A DNA stretch of 64,000 nucleotides. Source: Atriophallophorus winterbourni. Its lineage: Eukaryota > Platyhelminthes > Trematoda > Plagiorchiida > Microphallidae. The notes beneath the pieces are model-generated. The model did no database searches. It was not told where the DNA came from and saw only the letters and a program-made list of their open reading frames with translations. Shown piece after piece: positions 1 through 9,103 of the stretch. Location of the stretch: contig JACCGJ010000626.1 of the NCBI GenBank assembly GCA_013407085.1, positions 1-64,000 of the forward strand, given 5' to 3'. Both the position numbers and the translations under genes were made by a program. The first letter of the stretch is position 1. Each line of letters begins with the position of its first letter.

Positions 1-1
1 T

Positions 2-232
2 GAAAAAACTATTAAGTTATCAAGGTTTCGTACTAAAGTAAGGAACAGTTTCTTCTTGACTAAATATGCTAAACTGTGGAATCTTCTTCCAAAATATATA
101 AGACTCAGTTCCTCTTTAAATGAATTCAAATCACATCTAGCTTCATTTCTTACCGTTGATAAAATTTGCAATCTACTTAATTTAAATGTTTTACCTGATG
201 ATTTATATAATAATGGCATTCCTGGCTATTGA
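2..232 (+). pseudogene. LINE-C reverse transcriptase ORF, C-terminal end only
   Basis: Reading frame 2 is open from the window edge to a stop at 230-232 and ends in the residues NGIPGY. It contains the LWNLLPKYIRLSSSLNEF block that typifies the post-RT C terminus of CR1/Jockey-like LINE polyproteins. The same ending (HGIPGY, then stop) occurs on the minus strand at 26257, and related C termini lie at 20281-20574 (-) and 60488-60735 (+). So this is the 3' end of a member of the family called LINE-C here. The rest of the element lies left of the window. The C-terminal domain has no catalytic residues. Confidence 0.75.
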
Positions 233-765
233 TATTAAATAACCGTTCATATCGTTCGAAACAACATTCTCTCGCCTCTGAGTTTTTATTCCCCACAGCA
301 AAATTCTCAATCCGCACAAAAAAATGAAACTGGCCCCCAGACCTCAAACTAGTGGAATGAACCACCTTCGCCTAGCGGACAAGAAAACGGCTCATGGTCA
401 GGAAAGATCAATCTATTTACAATAATCAAAATGAAAAAGTCTGGAACATCAACAATAGAGATTCTTCGCGCCTCTTTGATGGACTTTATCCATTGATCAT
501 CAGTGTTGCCGGAAACATTCTAGACTTTTTTTGCAATAGCTGTGTTCTCGTAATATATCAGATCACGTACCGATTACCTGGAAATAACTTTAAATACCGT
601 TACCTTTATACTTATTGAACGTTAAATTCCGCTGAAACAAATGACCTTGAACAAATTGTTTTTGCAAATGTACACCCTATAATCTGATTGTACAAAGCTT
701 TTGGAAATTATTGATCATGTTTAACATGCCTTGGATTTCCAAGAATAAAATTTATTCTATTTATC
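233..765 (+). mobile_element. Probable LINE-C 3' UTR
   Basis: This AT-rich non-coding stretch directly follows the LINE-C stop codon. Near its end (about 708-745) it carries tgatcatg..catgccttggat.tccaagaata. The same block, in reverse complement, is at the low-coordinate end of the three 'A' repeats at 8257, 24866 and 26966. That identifies the block as the 3' terminus of this LINE family. The middle (about 250-650) has no counterpart that I recognise. The small ORFs in it (177-365 -, 394-618 +) look fortuitous. Confidence 0.5.
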
Positions 766-848
766 CTCATTGGGTGCATGTGAATTAGGATTCAACCGAC
801 AAGCAGACTGTTTTTCCCGCACCAACGATTCGAAATACTGAACAACAA

Positions 849-1318
849 ATGTCAGTTCTGAAACTGGGAACCTGGAACGTCTGGTCCATGCTTTCAGGAT
901 TTCATGACGACGTTTCGAATATTAGAGGCGTACGAAAGTCAGCCGTGATTAACAATGAGCTGAAGACGCTGAATGTCGACGTGGCTGCCCTGCAAGAGAC
1001 GCGATTATTAGACACTGGTAAACTAACAGAAAGTGATTATACATTTTTGGGTGAGGAAGAGGTTCCGATGAGCCTCGATTGCATGGAGTTGGGTTTGCCG
1101 TCATATTGAAAGCAATAGAACCGAGCAGCAATGGGAGCCAACGAATTTCGACTTCAAATCTGAAGTGCATTACTGGTACCATTACGTTGTTCAACGTTTA
1201 TGCACCATCGCTCTCTGCGACGCCTTCTTAAAAAGACGCTTTCTATCATAACCTTCTAACTGTCCTCAAAAACATGCCACAGAAAACGGTGTAGTGGTAT
1301 CGGGTGATTTCAATGATT
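849..1318 (+). pseudogene. RTE-like LINE (R1) endonuclease, N-terminal part, frameshifted
   Basis: The frame starts MSVLKLGTWNVWSM and continues to VAALQETRLLDTG. These are the first two motifs of apurinic-like endonucleases of RTE/'craniofacial development protein 2-like' LINEs (GTWNV; ALQETR with the catalytic Glu). Coding similarity continues in other frames after a frameshift near 1085. A GDFN motif (catalytic Asp/Asn) appears near 1302-1313, and the domain then breaks off at the gypsy element. The rest of the endonuclease is missing. The element resumes as the linker and RT at 6381. It would have nicked target DNA for target-primed reverse transcription. It is dead here. Confidence 0.75.
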
Positions 1319-1365
1319 TCAATTCAATATAATTTAATTCATTACAATTTGGCGTCGCGAGCAGG

Positions 1366-3549
1366 ATGGATCAACCGACTCTTGAACCATTAAATCTTCA
1401 TTCTAATCCTGGAGAAATTGAAGAGTGGGTGGAACGATTCGAGCTGTGGAGCAACATTCGGAAGGACGTCAAGCCGGAGAATAAGTCAACATTTTTCTTG
1501 ACCTACGGGGGACGTGAATTATATTCGTTACTTAAGAACCTATCCTATCCAAAGGCTCCTGCATCACTGCCGTTCCAAGATTTGAAGACACTCTCACTGA
1601 AGCATGTCATGCCGGTGAATTTCAAAGCTACTGAACGGGCAAAATTCAACACACTTGTTCGAAATCCTAATACAAGCTGCCGTGAGTTCATCCTTATTCT
1701 ACAGAAACAGGCTGCTAAATGTGAATTCGGCGATCTATTAGAAGATAATTTGAGGGAACGTCTCATTGCTGGTATTAACAATGTTGACCTACAAAGAAAA
1801 ATGCTGATGAAACCTGACCTGACCTACGCCGAAGCCCGTGAAATCTGCGAGCAGCGAGATGATGTGACTGCTGCGACAACCGAACAAGGTGCCGTGTTCT
1901 TTCAGAAAAGTTCACTCAGATCCAATCAGCCAAGACACCGGCACCAGGCCAACAAGACAAGTGAAAACCAAGCCCGAGACAAGACCGTAAAGCCGATAAA
2001 TAAGAGCATGTCGTGTGGTGATCTTCACTTGCGGTCAACTTGTCGATTCCGCAATGCAGTGTGCCATGGGTGCGGTAAGAGCGGACATATAAAGAAGGTT
2101 TGTCGGAGTAAACAATGCAACCTGACCCAACAGAATCCAGTGGTCAATCAGGAGGATGACGGTTCACCTTATGTTCTGCAACTGAAGAGTCCAGCACAAC
2201 AATTCATCTACAAATCCTTGCAGTTTGATTCAAGTGAAACTGCTGAATTCATCGTCGATACCGGTAGCAGTGAATCAGTCATTCCCGCCGAAATCTTGAA
2301 CCGGGTGGCCCCAGAGGCGCATGTGCAACCGACCAACGTTAAACTTCGTGGCGTTATCGGACACAATTTGCCACTGACAGGTGAAACCACTTTATTTGTG
2401 AAACAAGACAAGGAGATTTCAATTCCAGTCCGATTCTTGGTATCTAGAAGCAGTCCAGCAATCATCGGTCTGAAAGCCCTGCGAGCCCTCAAGCATCCTG
2501 TATCGCTGAATGTTGTGCCCGTTGAGAATTCAGGAGAACAAATTAAGTCCTCCCTACGAAAATTGGTCGTCCAATGTTCAACGAACAGTGGTGGCATGAA
2601 GGTAGAGCCAGCAACACTGGAAGTTGAAGGTGATCCGATATTCCTGAAACGTAGAATTTTGCCTTATGGTGTGAGAGACGGCGTCTTCAATACCCTGAAG
2701 AAGTTGGAAAGCACTGGTATTATTTCTCCAGTTGGTTCGTCAGCATGGGCAACACCTATTGTTGTAGCAGTGAAAAGCGATGGAAAGACACCGAGAATAT
2801 GCGGCGACTACAGACTAACACTTAACCCGAGACTGAAGCGTTGTGTCGCGACAACAGAAGAGCCGGAAGACTTTATGAGGGCAATTCGCGGTAGTAAAAT
2901 ATTCTCAAACATTGACCTTGCGAATGCATATTTGCAAATACCACTCGAAGAGAAGTCAAAACCACTGACGACAATCAATACTCCATGGGGTTTATTTCAA
3001 TTCAATTTCCTCCCATTCGGATTGCATGTGTCCTCAGGCATATTCCAATCGGCAATTGATAAGGTGATCCAAGGCCTACCAGGAGTCCGAGCCTACCAGG
3101 ACGATCTTATTACCTACGAAAGAACGCATGAGGAACACGACCAAAGACTATTGGCACTGATGGAACGACTTGCAGCTAAAAACGTAGCAATCAAGCCGTC
3201 AAAATGCGTGTTCCGAGTCAATGAACTACAATTTCTTGGCTTCGTGATAGATTCCAAAGGATACCGACCCGATCCTACTCGATACGATGCACTTGCTAAT
3301 GTGCAATCACCAAGTGACCAATGCAAACTGCGATCAATCATGGGTTGCCTTCAATACTACTCACGATTTATTCCGAATTTCGCAGCCCGGGCACAACCGC
3401 TATTTCTTGCTCAGCATGCAGAAAAGTGGGAATGGAATGATGAACTGGAGTCAGTGTTGCGCACCTTGATTCAAGCTATTGTGGACCGACCAGTACTGGT
3501 GGCGTTTTCGCCTATAAAACCCACCACTTTGATCACAGTAATCCGGTAG
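1366..3549 (+). pseudogene. Gypsy gag-pol: Gag, zinc knuckle, protease, reverse transcriptase
   Basis: This is a 727-codon frame with gag and pol fused. Gag-like sequence covers residues 1-230. A CCHC zinc knuckle (C-x2-C-x4-H-x4-C) is at about 232-249. The aspartic protease signature DTGSSES is at about 298-304. RT runs from about 430, with the fingers region SAWATPIVVAVKSDGKTPRIC and the catalytic box YQDDL at about 576-580. Gypsy RTs usually have Y-x-DD with a hydrophobic third residue, so Gln is unusual. The frame runs into the inserted segment at 3539, so the last residues are foreign. The start ATG lies directly after the primer binding site, which fits this clade. Without the downstream RNase H and integrase in frame it is not autonomous. 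Confidence 0.9.
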
Positions 3550-3699
3550 CCCACTTCTTGGATCGATTAATCTATCCTGCAGCACTATCATCAAATTGAC
3601 ATTAATCGGAATCTGAAATTCCGAAAATGGTCAAAATACCGGCCTTCAAAAACTAATTTTCTCAACATATCATGGCTTCTCTGTCTATAAATGTATGCA

Positions 3700-3960
3700 T
3701 GCATGCATGCACGGATTGCAATTGTACAGTACCGTTGTGTTTTGCTGCTACATTGATTTGCCACCGGTAGTGAGCTGCATGCAAATACACGCTGGAGTTT
3801 CACTGCCATGGCTATTTTCCTTTCCAAAATCTGTCTAAGCCTGGGCAACATTACAGTATTGTGCCCACGTACAGCTTTTGACTGTGCGGCACGTTGCCCG
3901 GATCAAACTTGTGATTTCTTACCATACATACATCTGCAAGTCTGGGCTACCTGACAGTAT
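3700..3960 (+). repeat. SINE-S copy 1
   Basis: This matches the interspersed repeat at 40138-40370 and 51608-51870. The 5' half has gattgcaat..tgtgctg..ccaccggtagtgagctgcatgc. The 3' half has aagcctgggcaac..acagtat..gcccacgt..gactgtgcggca and ends in a catacatacatctg tail. It is diverged. It has no coding capacity. Confidence 0.7.
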
Positions 3961-4006
3961 TTTATCCAAAGTAAAATCGATTCTTATTCATGTGTATGCA
4001 TGCATG

Positions 4007-4080
4007 CATGTATGTATGTATGTATGTATGTATGTATGTATGTATGTATGTATGTATGTATGTATGTATGTATGTATGTA
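4007..4080 (+). repeat. (TATG)n microsatellite
   Basis: About 18-19 perfect tandem copies of TATG follow a short (TGCA)n run at about 3996-4010. It adjoins the tail of SINE-S copy 1 and probably grew from the repetitive catacatac tail. Confidence 0.95.
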
Positions 4081-4095
4081 TTTATGTTTGTATGT

Positions 4096-4470
4096 AGTGG
4101 TTCCAAGGTTGTCACGGCCGGGGTGGTTTTGGGGATAAGCTCCTAATTCCAAAAATGCTCCAATGGCCTGCGTCTCATATAGCCTCTGACAATGAAGTCC
4201 AGCTCCTGGCCTGCAAGCGTGGTCCTGTGTGATCCGGCGAAACTACTTCTACTGACAGGAGAAAGGGCGAAGGCGGCTGACTGGCGCCTCAAAACTAGCA
4301 TGCTTCGGGCGGGTGGAGCTCGTTAGTCCATGAAGGCGGCCTACCTAGGGGAAGGAAAACCCTTATCTCAAACCTCCACTGCCTTGTGGCTACATCTATT
4401 CATGGAAAAGGCTTTAGGAGTCAACCTCGAGGAAAAATCCGGAGCCGGAGTCCCGTTAGGCAGTCCGAAG
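4096..4470 (+). repeat. T repeat, copy 1
   Basis: This non-coding sequence has a clear second copy in the same orientation at 42030-42440. Shared blocks include ggggataagctcc, gactggcgcctcaaaa, gcttcgggc, gctcgttag and cctc.gaggaaaaatc. It could be the 5' UTR of an RTE-like LINE or an independent non-autonomous repeat. The sequence does not decide. Confidence 0.6.
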
Positions 4471-4628
4471 TTTATTCAACTTCGTCCTGCCAGCTCCTGT
4501 GACGGTATCGTTGTCCAAACGTATCAGCCTAGCTGTTCCTTTGGTTTCAGTGGTGCCGTGGAGAGGGAGCACTTGCTGCATGGGCAACAGCTAGTTCTCC
4601 ATATTGAACTGCCCTGGCGTACATCCCA

Positions 4629-4980
4629 TGATCACAGATGCATCGGAATTGGTGCTGCGTTGGAGCAGGAAGGGTTCCCGATCATCTGTATATCCCGATT
4701 GTTGAACCACGCAGAACGATAATACTCACAAACGCAAAAGAAGGAGCTGGCGATATTCTGAGCGGTCAAGCGACTTCACAAATATCTATTCGGAATACGA
4801 TTTCGGATTGTCACGGACCACCAAGCTCTGCAATTCTTATTCAATCCAAAGAAATCGCTTTCCAAAGCTACGGCCTCAATGTTACAAAGATGGAGTATCT
4901 ACCTTGCAGGATACGATTATGAGATTGTCCATAGAGCAGGAAAAGATATTCCGCAGGCCGACTTCCTGTCCAGGCATGCA
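4629..4980 (+). pseudogene. Gypsy RNase H domain, frameshifted
   Basis: After the second tgatcacag the RNase H domain resumes with GIGAALEQEGFP, an in-frame stop at about 4720, and then in another frame VTDHQALQFLF and the HRAGKDIPQADFLSRH block that ends gypsy RNase H. The VTDHQAL and ADFLSR motifs are highly typical. At least one single-base loss (near 4645) and a stop break it. The enzyme degrades the RNA strand of the RNA:DNA hybrid during reverse transcription. Confidence 0.8.
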
Positions 4981-6105
4981 AAACTTTCTCCAGCGGAAGC
5001 ATGCTGTCTCATCTCTCATTCATGTGCCGTTTCACGCGAGCAACTACGATCGTTCACGAAGAAGTACTATTCAACAGTTATGTCAGCCATACGGAACGGT
5101 TGGCGTCCAGATGTGCGTAAGAAATACCCACGCCTGTACCAGATCCGTGATGAGCTACTGATACAAACGGACGGTGTGATTTTTCGGGGAGACCGATTGC
5201 TTACCCCGCCACCGTTGAGGAAGCCTGTCTTGGACGACCTACATGAGGGCCACATAGGCATTGAAAAAATCAAATCGTTGGCACGGCAAGAGGTTTGGTG
5301 GCCAGAAATTGATGCCGACATCAGAAGTACAGCTATGAACTGCGAGGCTTGCTTGCAGAAAATCAATTCACGCCCAAGTGACTGGACACCGTGGCCCGAC
5401 AGTTACCTCCCCTGTCAACGAATCCATGCAGATTATTGTGGACCGTTTTTGGGAAAGTACTTCTCACTTGTGATCCATGACTCGTATTCCAAGTGGCCAG
5501 AAGACTTTCTGACAATCACAGCAACGACAGCGTTCACAATGCAAGCTCTGAGGAAGTGTTTCAGCCGGAATCCCAGAAGTACTTATCACTGACAATGGTG
5601 CCCAATTCTGTTCCAATTAAATGAAGGAATGGCTGGATAGCATCGGGTGCCGACACTCACGAACTGCTCCGCGGCATCCATGTTCCAATGGCGCTGCAGA
5701 GAATCTTGTGAAAACTATCAAGATTACTATTCACTCAGCCAATCCTGGTAGCTTCCAAGCCTTGAACGTATTCATTGATAACTTTCTACTGCAATACCGT
5801 AATGCCGTCCAATGCACGACCAGAGACAGCCTAGCCAAGTTGTTTTCAAATCTAGGACACTCCGAACTTCCCTACACCGAACGGATGCTAGTGATGTGAC
5901 TTATTTCAGAGGAAACGACTTGAGACCCACTCATGGCATCGTCACGCGACAGATAGGAAATTCAATGATTGAGATCACTGACCTAAAGGATGCAAGTGTG
6001 CACCAACGTCACAAAAGTCAAGTACAATTCAAAAAACATCAATCAGGAATCAACGCATCAACCAGAACCAAGTTTGAAACCTCAGGAGTCAACTACTCTT
6101 GAAAG
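4980..6105 (+). pseudogene. Gypsy integrase and pol C terminus, frameshifted
   Basis: The frame 4879-5592 holds the HHCC zinc-binding domain (H-x3-H: HEGHIGIEK..; C-x2-C: NCEACLQK) and the first catalytic Asp in HADYCGPF. A frameshift near 5580 puts the second catalytic block (TDNGAQF, about 5593) in the next frame, followed by an in-frame stop. The Glu block, PCSNGAAENLVK, is in the ORF at 5621-5899. The post-integrase tail continues in a third frame (about 5880-6100, RHKSQVQFKKHQ). All three DDE residues can be seen, but not in one frame. The domain would have joined element DNA to the host genome. Confidence 0.85.
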
Positions 6106-6157
6106 GTCTGCGAGGTTGGCGAATCGGAACAACGCAACAATTTCGAGAGGGTAAGGT

Positions 6158-6380
6158 TGTGGTGTGGTTCCGCAAATCCTACCCACCATGATGCAAGCTG
6201 AGCTGGTTGGCTGTGATGATGGTTTGAATAATAATCAATACTAATCAATAGTTCCGTAATTCAAATTCTCGTTGTTAGAGCTGCATTTATTAATACATAC
6301 TGTAGTTCGTGTGAGCGTGGTTCGTTCTCACTTACATTCTTGGGCTGCTTATTCAATTAAATATAATTCAATTCATTACA
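6158..6380 (+). repeat. 3' LTR of the gypsy element
   Basis: A purine-rich tract (gagagggtaagg, 6145-6156) immediately precedes tgtggt. The segment ends in attcattaca at 6380, giving TG...CA ends and a length of about 223 bp. The last 26 bases match those just before the primer binding site at 1346. An alternative start, tgttag at 6273, is possible but lacks an adjacent polypurine tract. Confidence 0.6.
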
Positions 6381-8256
6381 CGCACTTTCCACTTTCGGTC
6401 CGAAGAAAGCTTCTGAGATGACAGCTGTGTTGGATGACAAACTGTCAGCATTCTTGAGGTTCAAAGGTATGCCAACAGATGAAAACTTACGAATTTTAAG
6501 TGCGGATAGAAATAAAGTCCAACAGACTTCAAGACGATGTGCAAATGACTATTGGACAGAAATTAGCATTAGTATCCAAAAAGATGCGGACACTGAAAAT
6601 CTTCACGGTATGATGGGATCAAGAGAGCCATTGGCCTAAACGAAATTAAAACGGCTCCCATTAAGTATGTATCTGGTAACCCGATTTTCGGAGAAACTCA
6701 ACAGATGGAAAGATGGGTAGAGCACTTCTCCTCTCTTTACTCCAAGGACAGTACGGTTCTACCACATGCACTTGAAAATGTCGAGCGGTTGCCGACCATT
6801 GAATATCTAGATACTCCCCCTACACTTGATGAGCTCAATAGGAAAATTGACCGCTTAGCGAATGGGAAGGCCCCTGGTGACGACGGAACTCCACCTGAAC
6901 TTATCAAAAGCTGTAGAGCAGCATCATTACAATCGCTTCACCATTTGCTTCTTCAGTGCTTGCAGGAGGAGTGTGTCACACAAGAGATGCGAGACACAAA
7001 GATCATCACGCTATTTAAGAATAAGGGTGACAGAGGCGACTGCCACAATTACAGAGGAATCTCCCTTCTGAATGTTGTAGGCAAATTGTTTGCGAAAGTC
7101 CTACAGATCCGGCTACAAGTTTTAGCTGATAGAATTTACTCCGAATCTCAATGTGGCTTCCACAAGGGAAGATCAACCGTTGAGATGATCTTCTCCCTGA
7201 TACAACTTCAAGAAAAGTGTCGGGAACAGCGTATGCCCTTAAACGCTGATTTTATTGATTAAAGGAAAGCATTCGACTACGTCAGCAGGGAGGGTCTTTT
7301 AGAAATGCTTGATCTCATAGGCTGCCCCCCAAGGCTGCTCAAACTTGTTATTTTGTTCCACTCATGCATGAAAGGCTCAGTCCATTATAACGGTTGCAGT
7401 TCAGAAGCCTTTGAGATTCGCCGAAGCGTCAAACAAGGGTGTGTTCTTGCTCCCACGCTGTTTGGCATTTTCCTTGCTCTGCTCCTGAAGCACGCTTTTG
7501 GGACGAGGACAGAAGGTATTTACCTACGCACGCTAAGTGATGGCAAGCTTTTTAACCTGAACCGGTTGAGAGCACAAACCAAAGTACTGGATGTGATTTT
7601 CCGTGAACTGTTGTTTGCCGACGATGCTGCCTTTATTGCTCACTCCCAAGAGCACTTCCAGTCGCTAATGGACTGTTTTTCGTCGGCACGCAAGGACTTT
7701 GGGCTAACAATCAGCATGAGCAAGACCAAAGTCCGTGGTCAAGGGACTGTGTCGCCTCGTGTTATCACTGTTGTAAACTGTCAGCTTGAACCAGTACATC
7801 ATTTTACATATCTTGATTCAACCAATGCGGATAACCTCTCGCTACACAGGGAGATTGATGAGAGGATTGGCAGAGCAGCTGTCATTTTGTCCCGATTGAA
7901 CTCTTGTGTTTGGGGTAACCGCAAGCTGACTGCCAAGACGAAGATGATGGTTTAGAGCGCGTGTGTGCTAAATGCTTTTCTATACGGCAGTGAAACCTGG
8001 ACCACCCACGCAGGACACGAACGGTAGCGGAATGCTTTCCATCTACGAAGCATTCGTCTTATCTTGAACATATCGTGAATGGACAGAGTGACTTACGCTG
8101 AAGAGCTTTCAAAAGCTGGTCTACAGAGCATGTTCACCCTATTACGTCAGCGCCGCCTGCGGTGGCTTGGTCATGTCTATAGAATGGATAATGGTCGTAT
8201 TCTGAAAGATCTACTCTATGGTGAGTTGCAATCCGGAAGTCGACCGTTGGCAGACC
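6381..8256 (+). pseudogene. RTE-like LINE (R1) linker, reverse transcriptase and C terminus
   Basis: From 6705 the frame reads the pre-RT linker (MERWVEHFSSLYSKD), then RT: NGKAPGDDGTPPELIK, NYRGISLLNVVGKLFAKVL, CGFHKGRSTVEMIFSL, a stop codon (TAA, 7259) where Leu/Thr is expected before KAFDYVSREGLL, VKQGCVLAPTLFGIF, and the catalytic box FADDAAF at about 7614-7634. After 7955 a stop leads into the C-terminal domain (RRLRWLGHVYRM near 8150). It matches the RTE/CFDP2-like LINE layout. At 8256 it is cut by a 489-bp insertion and it continues at 8751. The region 6381-6700 is the endonuclease-RT linker, with several stops. Confidence 0.88.
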
Positions 8257-8745
8257 CAATAATAATATATATATTTTTGGACATCCAAGGCATGCAATAC
8301 ATGTTCAGTTTATCAAAATTTGAACAGCAAAAAAATAGAATAATGCAAATAACCGAATTGAGCGGAATTGTTAAACATTTCTTCCGTTCACTAATGGAAA
8401 CGAATATACAGTGAGTAAGAAAAAAATTCCTAATGTCTAATAACAATGAAGTTTCATTTGAATTTTGTCAAGATTAACAAATGGCGAGGATTCGAAAAAA
8501 TGGAGAACGGAAATGGAAGGTAGTTATGGAAAAAGTGGTGTGAATTGTAATGGAGTTGTCATAAAAAATTGATAAATAAATTATATATGCATCATTTAAC
8601 GTTTTTACGCAAAGGTTGGTTGGAAGATTGAAAAGGGAACATAAATCCATCGGAATAAGGAAATCTAAGAAATTGTGGGTGATGAGAGAGGGTGTGGTAT
8701 AAATAGCCTGGAGGAAGGGCACGTTGTGTGATCCAATACTATTGA
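8257..8745 (-). mobile_element. A repeat, copy 1 (LINE 3' UTR), inserted in R1
   Basis: This matches the segments at 24866-25300 and 26966-27440 base for base over long stretches. In minus orientation its 3' end is catgccttggatgtccaaaaatatatatattatt, the LINE-C 3'-terminal motif with an AT-rich tail. The pentamer agacc occurs at 8252-8256 and 8746-8750. If the insert is removed, R1 coding and the related R2 copy (59394-60477) line up across the junction. It is 5'-truncated relative to the two other copies. Confidence 0.7.
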
Positions 8746-9103
8746 AGACCGCACTTGCGGTACAAAGACGTTTGCAAAAGAGATATGAATGCTCTGGACA
8801 TTGACCACGCGAGCTGTGAAGAACTTGCTCTTGACCGCTCACTTTAAAGGCATTGTGTAAAGCGTCGTCTGCAAGCTAGGAGGAGCAGATACAGCTCTTT
8901 GCTGCTGAACGCAGATCACGCCGCCGGCATGTAACTGAGCCCTACAACAGAGTTTTGACCATCGTTGCAAGCGCTGCGGGAGAGATTGTTCCTCCTGAAT
9001 CAGACTGTTTAGTCATTCAAAAAGCTGTAGAAGATGAAAATTCATGCGATTGTGATGTACATCCATGGTCGAAATCGACCGAAGGAGACCAACAGGCTAC
9101 CCC
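8746..9103 (+). pseudogene. RTE-like LINE (R1) 3' end
   Basis: This continues R1 beyond the insertion with coding blocks of the C-terminal domain (HLRYKDVCKRDMNALDID) and a short non-coding end. It is inverted relative to the R2 copy at 59394-59745, with shared runs such as aaaagctgtagaagatgaaaattcatgcgattgtgatgtac. The 3' end is near 9100 (accaacaggctac), where the minus-strand E1 LINE begins. Confidence 0.75.

Larger units (their letters stand above)
3539..4628. mobile_element. 1.09-kb composite insertion in the gypsy element, 9-bp duplication
   Basis: The gypsy RT-RNase H junction is interrupted here. The 9 bases tgatcacag stand at 3530-3538 and again at 4629-4637, directly flanking the insert. 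RNase H coding similarity continues on the far side. Inside are a SINE-S copy (3700-3960), a (TATG)n array (4007-4080) and a T repeat (4096-4470) that recurs at 42030-42440. No long coding frame is convincing. The ORFs over the microsatellite are repeats of one tetranucleotide. Confidence 0.75.
1319..6380 (+). mobile_element. Ty3/gypsy LTR retrotransposon (CsRn1/Boudicca-like), 5' LTR lost
   Basis: Gag-pol order is zinc knuckle, aspartic protease, reverse transcriptase, RNase H, integrase: the Ty3/gypsy order. The 3' LTR is about 6158-6380. A remnant of only about 26 bp of the matching LTR end (ending attcattaca at 1346) precedes a primer-binding-site-like sequence, tggcgtcgcgagcagg, at about 1350-1365. 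The start codon follows at 1366. The element lies inside an RTE-like LINE. Most of the 5' LTR and the adjoining LINE endonuclease are deleted, so no target-site duplication can be read. A 1.09-kb insertion (3539-4628) interrupts it. The assignment to the CsRn1/Boudicca group is by domain order and likely host, not by a tree. Confidence 0.85.

Noticed and set aside
2208..2597. 129-codon minus ORF
   Set aside because: Shadow of the gypsy protease coding strand.
4007..4080. Repeat array as a possible CRISPR
   Set aside because: Simple 4-bp tandem repeat with no spacers, in a eukaryotic context. No CRISPR array anywhere.
3878..4138. 86-codon plus ORF over the (TATG)n array
   Set aside because: Most of it is the translation of a tetranucleotide repeat (MYVCMYVC...). 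No real protein.
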